This document shows, one piece after another, positions 1-5,614 of a stretch of DNA of 6,421 nt (position 1 is the stretch's first letter; every line of letters starts with the position of its first letter). The stretch is from an uncultured Gemmatimonadota bacterium (lineage in GTDB: Bacteria > Gemmatimonadota > Gemmatimonadetes > Gemmatimonadales > Gemmatimonadaceae): NCBI GenBank assembly GCA_903906325.1, contig CAIVJV010000010.1, forward strand, positions 1 to 6,421, in the 5' to 3' direction. Position numbers and translations under genes: made by a program. Below the pieces are notes generated by a model. It was not told the DNA's origin, did not search any database, and was given only the letters and a program-made list of their open reading frames with translations.

Positions 1-1
1 G

Positions 2-229
2 AACTCGCCAGGGATCCGGGAGTCGGTCCGCCACGGCGAGACGGGGTTCCTCATCCCGCATGGGGACGTCGCGGGGATGGCGGCGGCGATGAACCGGCTC
101 GCCACCGATCGGACCCTCGTCGAGACGATGGGCGCGCGCGCGCGGACCTTCGCGGCCTCCTTCACCTGGGACCGCTGTGCGCGCGAGACCGAGGCGCATC
201 TGCAGCAGGTCATCGCTTCCAACCGCTGA
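2..229 (+). CDS. Glycosyltransferase, GT4-like (C-terminal fragment)
   Basis: This is the last 75 residues of a protein whose start lies outside the window; it ends at TGA 227-229. The opening residues NSPGIRESVRHGETGFLIPH match the usual C-terminal Rossmann-half motif of GT4 (GT-B fold) glycosyltransferases, in which a Pro-Gly-(I)-x-Glu segment and a following G-x-T-G-F-L-(I/V) turn contribute to the nucleotide-sugar donor site. The tail also fits: a short helix with a Met-Gly-x-x-Ala-Arg motif and then an F-T-W segment, which is typical just before the end of these enzymes. The acceptor and the donor sugar cannot be told from the fragment; a cell-envelope glycan role is only a guess. It ends 6 nt before hprK, so it may share the transcript. 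The family call is fairly secure and the specificity is unknown. Confidence 0.8.
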   Translation, partial: NSPGIRESVRHGETGFLIPHGDVAGMAAAMNRLATDRTLVETMGARARTFAASFTWDRCARETEAHLQQVIASNR

Positions 230-235
230 GCGATC

Positions 236-1201
236 ATGGCCCTCACCGTCGGCGCCCTCCTCGATCAGACCCGCGACCTCCTCGAGCTCGAGCTCCTCGG
301 TGGCGCGGAGGGGCTCGCGCGCGAGATCACGACCCCCGATGCCTCAGGCCCCGGGATGGTCCTCGCCGGGTTCACGGAGCGCTTCGTCCATCAGCGCATC
401 CAGGTCCTCGGGGAGACCGAGGTCACCTATCTCCGCTCCCTCGATCCCACGGAGCGGACCAGGATCCTCACCCGCTTCCTGAGCTATCCGATCCCGTGCG
501 TCATGGTGACGAAGGGCTTGGCGTTGCCGGAGGGGCTTGAGGCGGCGGCTCGGTCGGCGGGGATCGCGATCCTCCGGTCCAAGCTCAAGACCCTTGAGTT
601 CTATCGGCGCATCACGCCATTCCTGGACCAGGCCTTCGCGCCGACGACCAACCTCCATGGGTCCCTCGCCGATGTGTACGGCGTGGGCCTGCTCTTCACG
701 GGGGCGAGCGGGATCGGGAAGTCGGAGTGCGTCCTCGATCTGGTCGAACGCGGCCATCGCCTCGTCGCCGATGACCTCGTGATGGTGCGTCGGAAGGGGG
801 CGGATATCCTCCTCGGCACCGGGCATCCGCTCCAGCGGCACTTCATGGAGATCCGGGGTGTCGGGTTGATCGATGTGAAGTCGATCTTCGGCATCCGCGC
901 GGTGCGCCAGCAGAAGCGGATCGAGGTGGTCGTGGTGTTGCAGGCGTGGCACGAGGGGATGGTCGCCGAACGGACCGGCTTGGACATGGAGACCACGGAG
1001 ATCCTCGGGGTCTCGGTCCCGAAGATCACGGTGCCGCTGAACCCCGGGAAGAATCTCACGGTGATCGCGGAGGTGATCGCGATGAATCACCTCATGCGCT
1101 ATGCGGGAGAGGATCCGGCGCAGGCGTTCAACGAGCGGCTCAAGGGGCACCTCGCGGACAAGGCCGACGTGCAACGCTATCTCCTCGACGATGATGAGTG
1201 A
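236..1201 (+). CDS. hprK: HPr kinase/phosphorylase (HprK)
   Basis: A cytoplasmic bifunctional enzyme of 321 aa, the normal family length. It phosphorylates HPr on a serine using ATP or pyrophosphate and removes that phosphate by phosphorolysis. Residues 1-130 form the poorly conserved N-terminal domain; the catalytic domain follows. Visible motifs are His141-Gly142 ahead of the P-loop, the Walker A loop GASGIGKS at 156-163 followed by Glu164, Ala-Asp-Asp at 178-180 (the family's catalytic aspartate region), and the HprK signature MEIRGVGLIDVKSIFG at 204-219. The C-terminal loop that supports the dephosphorylation reaction reads NPGKN at 269-273, with Lys where many homologues have Arg. ATG 236 is chosen because it gives a full-length N-terminus and sits 6 nt after the preceding stop; only a weak GAG precedes it. 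The 3' end overlaps the EIIA gene. Its likely substrate, HPr with Ser46, is encoded in the same cluster. Confidence 0.96.
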   Translation: MALTVGALLDQTRDLLELELLGGAEGLAREITTPDASGPGMVLAGFTERFVHQRIQVLGETEVTYLRSLDPTERTRILTRFLSYPIPCVMVTKGLALPEGLEAAARSAGIAILRSKLKTLEFYRRITPFLDQAFAPTTNLHGSLADVYGVGLLFTGASGIGKSECVLDLVERGHRLVADDLVMVRRKGADILLGTGHPLQRHFMEIRGVGLIDVKSIFGIRAVRQQKRIEVVVVLQAWHEGMVAERTGLDMETTEILGVSVPKITVPLNPGKNLTVIAEVIAMNHLMRYAGEDPAQAFNERLKGHLADKADVQRYLLDDDE

Positions 1202-1565
1202 GGCGCGGGCGGCGGTCGTCGCGGGGCATGGCGCGTTCGCCGAGGGGCTCCTCTCCGCCGTCGCGCAGGTCATGGGCGTGGGGCATGGGCTCGTCGCCGT
1301 GACCAACGCCGATCGCACCCCAGCAGGGATCGAGGCGGCGATCCAGGAGGCGCTGGAGCGGACCGGCGCGACGGTGCTGTTCACCGATCTCCCGGCGGGG
1401 AGCTGCACCTTGGCGGGGGCGCGGCTGGCGCGCCGTCTGCCCACGTTGCGTGTGATCACCGGGGCCTCGCTCCCGATGCTCCTGAGCTTCGTCGCCGGGG
1501 GATCGCCGGCGAAGGTGGTCGAGCAGGCGCACGCGGCCATCCGGACGCTCGGGGAGGCGGGATGA
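1191..1565 (+). CDS. PTS EIIA component, mannose family
   Basis: A cytoplasmic phosphocarrier subunit of 124 aa (123 if the second ATG at 1194 is used), close to the usual EIIA-Man domain length of about 130-140. It takes phosphate from HPr and passes it to EIIB. The active-site histidine is His13 in the segment VVAGHGAFAEGL, equivalent to the N-terminal His of ManX/LevD. Asp66 in LFTDLPAGS matches the conserved aspartate near the active site, and GASLPMLL near residue 111 matches the family's N-L-P-M-L-L segment with Ser replacing Asn. The gene starts inside hprK, overlapping it by 11 nt (8 nt from the second ATG), and no clear Shine-Dalgarno sequence is visible, so it probably depends on coupling to hprK translation. 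It is a free-standing subunit, unlike the EIIAB fusion of E. coli ManX. The sugar is unknown. Confidence 0.92.
   Translation: MMSEARAAVVAGHGAFAEGLLSAVAQVMGVGHGLVAVTNADRTPAGIEAAIQEALERTGATVLFTDLPAGSCTLAGARLARRLPTLRVITGASLPMLLSFVAGGSPAKVVEQAHAAIRTLGEAG
1551..1557 (+). promoter_or_regulatory. Shine-Dalgarno sequence of the EIIB gene
   Basis: GGGGAGG lies at the end of the EIIA gene, 4 nt before the ATG at 1562. It is one of the two best anti-16S matches in the window and supports both the EIIB start and independent re-initiation at the ATGA overlap. Confidence 0.6.
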
Positions 1566-2053
1566 CCCTCGAGCTCCTGCGCATCGATGATCGCCTCATC
1601 CACGGGCAGGTCGTCGTGGGATGGGGGCAGCCCTGTCAGATCGGGTTCTTCGTCCTCGTCGATGACGCGATCGCCGGGGCGGAGTGGGAGCAGGAGCTCT
1701 ATCGGATGGGGACGCCACCGGAGATCGCGATCGAGTTCGTCACCGTGGACCAGGCGATCGAGCGGTGGCCGCGCTATCAGGCCGACCCGCGGGTGGGGAT
1801 GCTCCTGACCGGGGACGTGGAGACGATGGATCGCCTGACGGCGGCGGCCCCCGCGCTCAGCCAGGTGACGATCGGCGGGCTCCACATGAAGCCGGGTCGG
1901 GTGCAACGGATGCGGTTCGTCTTCCTCTCGCCGGAGGAGGAGGCGCGGCTGCGGGCGATGGCGGCCCGAGGGGTGATGGTCGTCGCCCAGGACGTCCCGA
2001 GCGCGCCGGTGACCTCGCTCGAGGCCGTCCTGGCAGGAGACGGGACCGCGTGA
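1562..2053 (+). CDS. PTS EIIB component, mannose/fructose/sorbose family
   Basis: A cytoplasmic subunit of 163 aa, the normal size for a free EIIB of the Man family. It receives phosphate from EIIA on a histidine and hands it to the incoming sugar at EIIC/EIID. The N-terminal segment LLRIDDRLIHGQVVVGW is the family's hallmark, with His14 as the phosphorylated residue. Other family features are the GGLHMKPGR segment at 105-113 and the C-terminal run FLSPEEEARLRAMAARGV followed by QDVP (143-146), which is typical of this fold. The ATG overlaps the EIIA stop in an ATGA, and a good Shine-Dalgarno sequence precedes it. The 3' end overlaps the EIIC start by 4 nt. Family membership is secure; sugar specificity is not readable. 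Confidence 0.95.
   Translation: MTLELLRIDDRLIHGQVVVGWGQPCQIGFFVLVDDAIAGAEWEQELYRMGTPPEIAIEFVTVDQAIERWPRYQADPRVGMLLTGDVETMDRLTAAAPALSQVTIGGLHMKPGRVQRMRFVFLSPEEEARLRAMAARGVMVVAQDVPSAPVTSLEAVLAGDGTA
2035..2040 (+). promoter_or_regulatory. Shine-Dalgarno sequence deciding the GTG start of EIIC
   Basis: AGGAGA sits 9 nt upstream of the GTG at 2050. No suitable ATG lies near the start of the EIIC reading frame, so this site together with the GTGA overlap fixes the start. Confidence 0.6.
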
Positions 2054-2745
2054 GTCTCGCGGAGCTCCTCCCCCTCTCGCCGTTCGTCGTGCTCGGGGCG
2101 GTGCTCGGCCTCGATGTGGTGGCGTTCCCGCAGGTGATGCTCTCGCGGCCGATCGTCGCCGCCACGCTCGCGGGCGCGCTGGCCGGGGCGCCCCTGCGCG
2201 GACTGACCATCGGCGTCGCCCTGGAATTCTTCGCCCTCGAGGCGATGCCGTTCGGATCGTCGCGGTATCCGGAGTGGGGATCGGCCGCCGTGGTGGGCGG
2301 GGCGGTGTTCACCCGCGCGAGCGAGGGAACGGCCGGCGCGATGACGGTGGCGGTGCTGATCGCATTGATCGCCGCAGGGGTGGGTGGCACCTCGATGCAT
2401 CTCCTCCGTCGCCTCAACGCCGCCGTCGCACGGCGGCAGCAGGCGCGTATCGCTCGCGGCTCGGGGAGCGCCGTCACCGTCGTGCAACTCACCGGGCTCA
2501 CCATCGACCTCATCCGCGCCGGTGCGGTCACCGCCCTCGTGCTCGCCATCGCGGTCCCGCTGTACGATCGGGCCCTCGCCGGTTTCGCGTTCTCCCCCGT
2601 GGCCTCGCGGGCCGTGGTCGTGGGGACCGCCGCATCCGTCGGATTGGCGGCGGTGTGGAAGGTCACGCAGTCGACGGCCGGGGCCCGATGGTACCTCCTT
2701 GCGGGACTCCTCCTCGGCTTCGGCGTCGCGTGGGGGATCGCATGA
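2050..2745 (+). CDS. PTS EIIC component, mannose family (membrane)
   Basis: An integral inner-membrane subunit of 231 aa that with EIID forms the sugar-translocating part of a mannose-family permease. The GTG at 2050 is used: it overlaps the EIIB stop in a GTGA and has AGGAGA 9 nt upstream. The reading frame extends open to 1684, but that extension lies inside EIIB and is Gly/Arg-rich shadow sequence. Family features are LDVVAFPQVMLSRPIV at 21-36, a Gly-rich turn (AGALAGAPLRGL), GVALEFFALEAMPFGS at 55-70 and the RYPEWGSA segment at 72-79. Hydrophobic stretches lie at about 10-30, 36-66, 79-88, 95-113, 156-172, 187-204 and 215-231. A basic loop with RRLN and ARRQQARIARG (120-137) is probably cytoplasmic. 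The length is slightly under ManY (about 265 aa), but both ends look complete. Confidence 0.92.
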   Translation: MSLAELLPLSPFVVLGAVLGLDVVAFPQVMLSRPIVAATLAGALAGAPLRGLTIGVALEFFALEAMPFGSSRYPEWGSAAVVGGAVFTRASEGTAGAMTVAVLIALIAAGVGGTSMHLLRRLNAAVARRQQARIARGSGSAVTVVQLTGLTIDLIRAGAVTALVLAIAVPLYDRALAGFAFSPVASRAVVVGTAASVGLAAVWKVTQSTAGARWYLLAGLLLGFGVAWGIA

Positions 2746-3503
2746 GCGACCTCCCCCCGCGCCTCCCGATGCGAACCTGGCTCGCGGTGTGCAGTCGCCT
2801 CTTCGCCATGCAAGGGGCGTTCAACTACGAGACGATGATCGGGAACGGGATCGCGTTCGCGATGGAGCCGGCGCTCCGTCGCCTCCCCGGGGGACCCCGG
2901 GGGCCGGCGTATGCGGCGGCATTGGGGCGCCACAGCGGGTACTTCAACGCGCATCCCTATCTCGCCTCGGTGGCGGTCGGTGCCCTCATGCGTGCGGAGC
3001 TCGATGGGGTCCCCGCGGCCCAGATCGAACGCTTCCGCGTCGCGGCGGCCGGCCCCCTCGGCTCGGTCGGCGACCGGCTCGTGTGGGCGGGGTGGCTCCC
3101 CCTCTGCTCGGCGAGCGCCCTCTTGGCCTTCGGCCTCGGGGCCTCGCCGTTATTGGTGTTGCTCCTCTTCCTCACACTCTACAACGTGATGCACGTGGGG
3201 CTCCGCATCTGGGGACTCCACACCGGGTGGGTGCATGGGCTCCGCGTGGCCCGCGCGCTCGACGTCTGGATCCTGCGGCGCGCACCGGCGCACATGGGCC
3301 GAGCGACCGCCTTGGTCGCGGGCGTGGCGCTCCCGGTCGCGGCGCATGGCATCATCGGACCGGGGCGCGCCCTGCTCGGCGTCGTCTTGGGTGGCGTGGC
3401 GGTGAGTGCGGCGACCGTCACCGCGCTTCGCGGGAAGGCAGAAGGATGGCAGATCGCCATCCTCGTGTTACTTGGGTTCACCTTGGCGGGAGTCGTGCGC
3501 TGA
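2742..3503 (+). CDS. PTS EIID component, mannose family (membrane)
   Basis: The membrane partner of EIIC, 253 aa against roughly 270-300 in characterised EIID proteins, so slightly short but with all main motifs. These are QGAFNYETMIGNGIAFAMEP at 24-43 (the family's F-N-Y-E-x-M block), RHSGYFNAHPYLA at 63-75 (R-H-x-x-F-F-N-T-H-P in homologues, here with Tyr for one Phe and Ala for Thr), GPLGSVGDRLVWAGWLP at 104-120, and YNVMHVGLRIWGLHTGW at 147-163. The C-terminal part has hydrophobic segments near 120-146, 189-203, 208-227 and 238-253. The ATG overlaps the EIIC stop in an ATGA. Only a weak G-rich stretch precedes it, so translation is probably coupled. EIID is specific to the mannose PTS family, which fixes the identity of the whole EII set. 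The transported sugar is unknown. Confidence 0.93.
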   Translation: MSDLPPRLPMRTWLAVCSRLFAMQGAFNYETMIGNGIAFAMEPALRRLPGGPRGPAYAAALGRHSGYFNAHPYLASVAVGALMRAELDGVPAAQIERFRVAAAGPLGSVGDRLVWAGWLPLCSASALLAFGLGASPLLVLLLFLTLYNVMHVGLRIWGLHTGWVHGLRVARALDVWILRRAPAHMGRATALVAGVALPVAAHGIIGPGRALLGVVLGGVAVSAATVTALRGKAEGWQIAILVLLGFTLAGVVR

Positions 3504-3769
3504 TGATCGAACGAATGGTCGAGGTCCAGAACGCACACGGCATCCACGCGCGCCCCGCCGCGCAGATCGTGAAGGTGGCGGCGCGGTTCTCGAGCCAGAT
3601 CACCCTCGCCCGAGACGCCCTCGAGGTGAACGCCAAGAGCATCATGGGGGTGATGATGCTCGCCGCGGAGTGCGGGGCGCAGCTGCGGATCCGGGCCGAT
3701 GGCCCCGATGCATCGGACGCGATCGAGGCGATCGCGGCGCTGATCGCCTCGCGCTTCGGCGAGAGCTGA
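3503..3769 (+). CDS. ptsH: Phosphocarrier protein HPr
   Basis: A small cytoplasmic phosphocarrier of 88 aa, the canonical length. It relays phosphate from EI to EIIA. His15 in NAHGIHARPAA is the EI-dependent site, with the usual Arg17 beside it. Ser46 in NAKSIMGVMML is the HprK target site, at exactly the classical position and with the Ser-Ile-Met-Gly context of HprK-regulated HPr proteins. The ATG overlaps the last base of the EIID stop (TGATG); GGGAG about 10 nt upstream is a fair Shine-Dalgarno sequence. A second ATG, the fifth codon, would cut off the first beta strand and is less likely. Presence of Ser46 together with hprK in the same operon shows that the regulatory phosphorylation is expected to work here. 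It is encoded next to EI, as in most ptsHI pairs. Confidence 0.96.
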   Translation: MIERMVEVQNAHGIHARPAAQIVKVAARFSSQITLARDALEVNAKSIMGVMMLAAECGAQLRIRADGPDASDAIEAIAALIASRFGES

Positions 3770-3775
3770 GCCGCG

Positions 3776-5542
3776 ATGGGTACGCCGCTGCACGGGGTCT
3801 CCGCCTCCCCGGGGATCGTGGTGGGGACGGCGCAGATCCTGCGCTGGGAGGTCCCCGAGGTCCCGGTGCGCGTGATCCCCGACGAGGCGGTCCCCGCAGA
3901 GCTCGCGCGCCTGCACACGGCCATCGGCGCGGCGGTCGATCGATTGCAGCAGTGCAAGGCACGCGCCCAGCAGAACGCCGGCCCCGCCGAGGCGGCGATC
4001 TTCGACGTCCAGGTCGCGGTGCTCGGCGATGAGGCCCTGACCGGGGGGATCGAAGCGCTCATCCGGCAGAACCTCGGGGCGGAGAAGGCGGTGGAGCTCG
4101 TCTTCCTCGAATGGCGCGAGCGCTTCACGCGGTCCACGAATCCCCTGATGCGGGAGCGCGCCGGGGACTTGGTTGACATCGAGATCCGGCTCCTCTCGAT
4201 CCTGCTCGGGCTCCCCGATGGGGACCCCATCGCCGCCGGTCCCGATGCCGAGACGATCCTCGTCACGCATGACCTCACGCCGAGCCTGACGGTCCAGCTG
4301 GACCGCACATCGATCCGGGGGATCGCGACCGACGCCGGGACGCGGACCTCTCACGTGGCGATCCTCGCGCGGTCGCTCGGGATCCCCGCCGTGGTTGGCC
4401 TGATCGACGCCACGTCACGGGTGCAGACCGGCGACCGGGTGATCCTCGACGCGACCAACGGCGAGCTCGTGCTGCGGCCGACGGCGGCGACCCTGGCCCG
4501 CTTCGCGGAGCGAGCGCAGGAGGAGGCGGCGGTGCGCTCTGAGCTCGCCTCGATGACGACGGCCGAGGCGGTGACCGCGGACGGTGTGCGCATCACCCTC
4601 CGAGCGAACGTCGATCTCCCGGATGGGGTGGAGCGGCTCGCAGCCTCGGGCGCCGAGGGGGTCGGGTTGATGCGCACCGAGTTCCTCGTCGTCGGCCGGA
4701 CCGCGATGCCCAGTGAGGACGAGCAGGTCGAGGCGTATCGGGCGGTGCTGGAGGCGTTCCCAGGGCAGCCGGTGGTGATCCGGACCTACGATGTGGGCGG
4801 GGACAAGCTCCCGGTCGGCGGGTTCCCGCACGAACCGAATCCCTTCTTGGGATGGCGGGCGATCCGCATGTGCCTCGATGAGCCGGCGCTCTTCTCCGTC
4901 CAGTTGCGTGCGCTCCTGCGCGCCGCGGTCCATGGCGATGTGCGCATCATGTTGCCGCTCGTCGTCGGCGTGGATGAGGTGCGGCAGACGCGCTATCTGC
5001 TGCGGGAGGCCGCCGCCGAGCTCGCGCGGCGAGGGGTCGCGCATCGGGCCGATGTCCCTGTCGGGATCATGGTCGAGACGCCGGCCGCCGCCTTGACCAC
5101 GGCGCGCTTCGCCGAGGCGGTGGATTTCTTCAGTGTCGGGACGAACGACCTGGTGCAGTACACCCTGGCGGTCGATCGCGGCAACGCCGCGCTGGTCACG
5201 CGCTTCACCCCGCTCCACCCGGCGGTGCTCCGGTTGATCGATGGCACGGTGCGCGATGCCGCGGCGGTGGGGCGTGAGTGCAGCGTCTGCGGGGAGATGG
5301 CCTCGCAGCCCCTGATGGCCTATGCGCTCCTCGGGCTCGGGGTCCGGACCCTGAGCGTCTCGGCGGCCGCGATCCCGGTGATCAAGCGATTGATCCGCGG
5401 GGTGCGCCTCGGGGCCGCGAGCGCCGCGGCGCAGGCCGCCCTTGTGGCGCCGACCGCGCACGAGGCCGAGCGGGGCCTGCGGCAGTCACTCTCCGAGGCG
5501 CTCGGGGCAGGGGTAACGGACGGGTTGCTGGGTCTCTCCTAG
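3776..5542 (+). CDS. ptsI: PTS enzyme I (phosphoenolpyruvate-protein phosphotransferase)
   Basis: A soluble 588-aa protein, slightly longer than E. coli EI (575 aa). It autophosphorylates with PEP and transfers the phosphate to HPr. The N-terminal HPr-binding and swivelling domain opens with LHGVSASPGIVVG (5-17). The phosphorylated histidine is His193 in DAGTRTSHVAILAR; the second Gly of the usual G-G-x-T-S-H is Thr here. The C-terminal PEP-binding TIM barrel is complete: Arg300 in GLMRTEF, Arg336 in IRTYDVGGDK, the PNPFLGWRAIR block at 354-364, Glu433 in MVETP, Asn457-Asp458 in SVGTNDLVQYTL, Arg468 in AVDRGN, and the catalytic Cys505 in CGE. No N-terminal GAF or NPr-type domain is fused, so it is a sugar-type EI and not PtsP. 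It starts 6 nt after the HPr stop with a weak GAGAG upstream. It is the last gene of the PTS block. Confidence 0.97.
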   Translation: MGTPLHGVSASPGIVVGTAQILRWEVPEVPVRVIPDEAVPAELARLHTAIGAAVDRLQQCKARAQQNAGPAEAAIFDVQVAVLGDEALTGGIEALIRQNLGAEKAVELVFLEWRERFTRSTNPLMRERAGDLVDIEIRLLSILLGLPDGDPIAAGPDAETILVTHDLTPSLTVQLDRTSIRGIATDAGTRTSHVAILARSLGIPAVVGLIDATSRVQTGDRVILDATNGELVLRPTAATLARFAERAQEEAAVRSELASMTTAEAVTADGVRITLRANVDLPDGVERLAASGAEGVGLMRTEFLVVGRTAMPSEDEQVEAYRAVLEAFPGQPVVIRTYDVGGDKLPVGGFPHEPNPFLGWRAIRMCLDEPALFSVQLRALLRAAVHGDVRIMLPLVVGVDEVRQTRYLLREAAAELARRGVAHRADVPVGIMVETPAAALTTARFAEAVDFFSVGTNDLVQYTLAVDRGNAALVTRFTPLHPAVLRLIDGTVRDAAAVGRECSVCGEMASQPLMAYALLGLGVRTLSVSAAAIPVIKRLIRGVRLGAASAAAQAALVAPTAHEAERGLRQSLSEALGAGVTDGLLGLS

Positions 5543-5614
5543 GGGCCTAACGTTCAGGGGTGCGGGCCGCCGCGTCGCGACGGCCTTTTGCATTCACCCT
5601 CGCCCCGTCTCCCC
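5543..5614 (+). other. ptsI-metK intergenic region
   Basis: These 72 nt form the only sizeable gap in the window. The first half holds an imperfect short palindrome around AACGTT (5549-5554) and the GC-rich hairpin described separately. The second half is pyrimidine-rich up to the metK GTG. No SAM or SAH riboswitch fold would fit, and no convincing -35/-10 pair was recognised, although a metK promoter could be hidden here. Confidence 0.5.
5565..5589 (+). terminator. Probable intrinsic terminator after ptsI
   Basis: An inverted repeat at 5565-5585 pairs GGCCG with CGGCC and continues CCGC/GCG inward with one C-A mismatch, leaving a loop of about 3 nt. It is followed at once by TTTT (5586-5589). 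It starts 22 nt after the ptsI stop, where the PTS operon would end. The T run is short, so termination may be partial and metK could receive read-through. Confidence 0.5.

Noticed and set aside
131..140. A GC alternating run resembling a simple repeat or Z-DNA-forming tract.
   Set aside because: It is only about 10 nt long and encodes Ala-Arg-Ala-Arg, a normal part of the glycosyltransferase tail in a GC-rich genome.
344..1906. A 520-codon open frame on the minus strand running across hprK, EIIA and part of EIIB.
   Set aside because: Its translation is low in complexity, rich in Arg, His, Asp and Pro, and matches no family. It is the expected mirror of GC-rich codon use on the coding strand.
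1684..2049. A possible N-terminal extension of EIIC by 122 residues.
   Set aside because: The extension lies inside EIIB and is Gly/Arg/Asp-rich with no membrane character; the GTG at 2050 with AGGAGA upstream gives the family's normal start.
4415..5461. A 348-codon open frame on the minus strand within ptsI, plus similar long minus-strand frames at 1857-2954 and 3179-4354.
   Set aside because: They lie wholly opposite genes with clear catalytic motifs and show the same biased composition, so they are shadow frames.
5543..5614. A SAM-responsive riboswitch in front of metK.
   Set aside because: The gap is 72 nt, mostly occupied by one terminator-like hairpin and a pyrimidine-rich stretch, and none of the conserved SAM riboswitch cores is visible.
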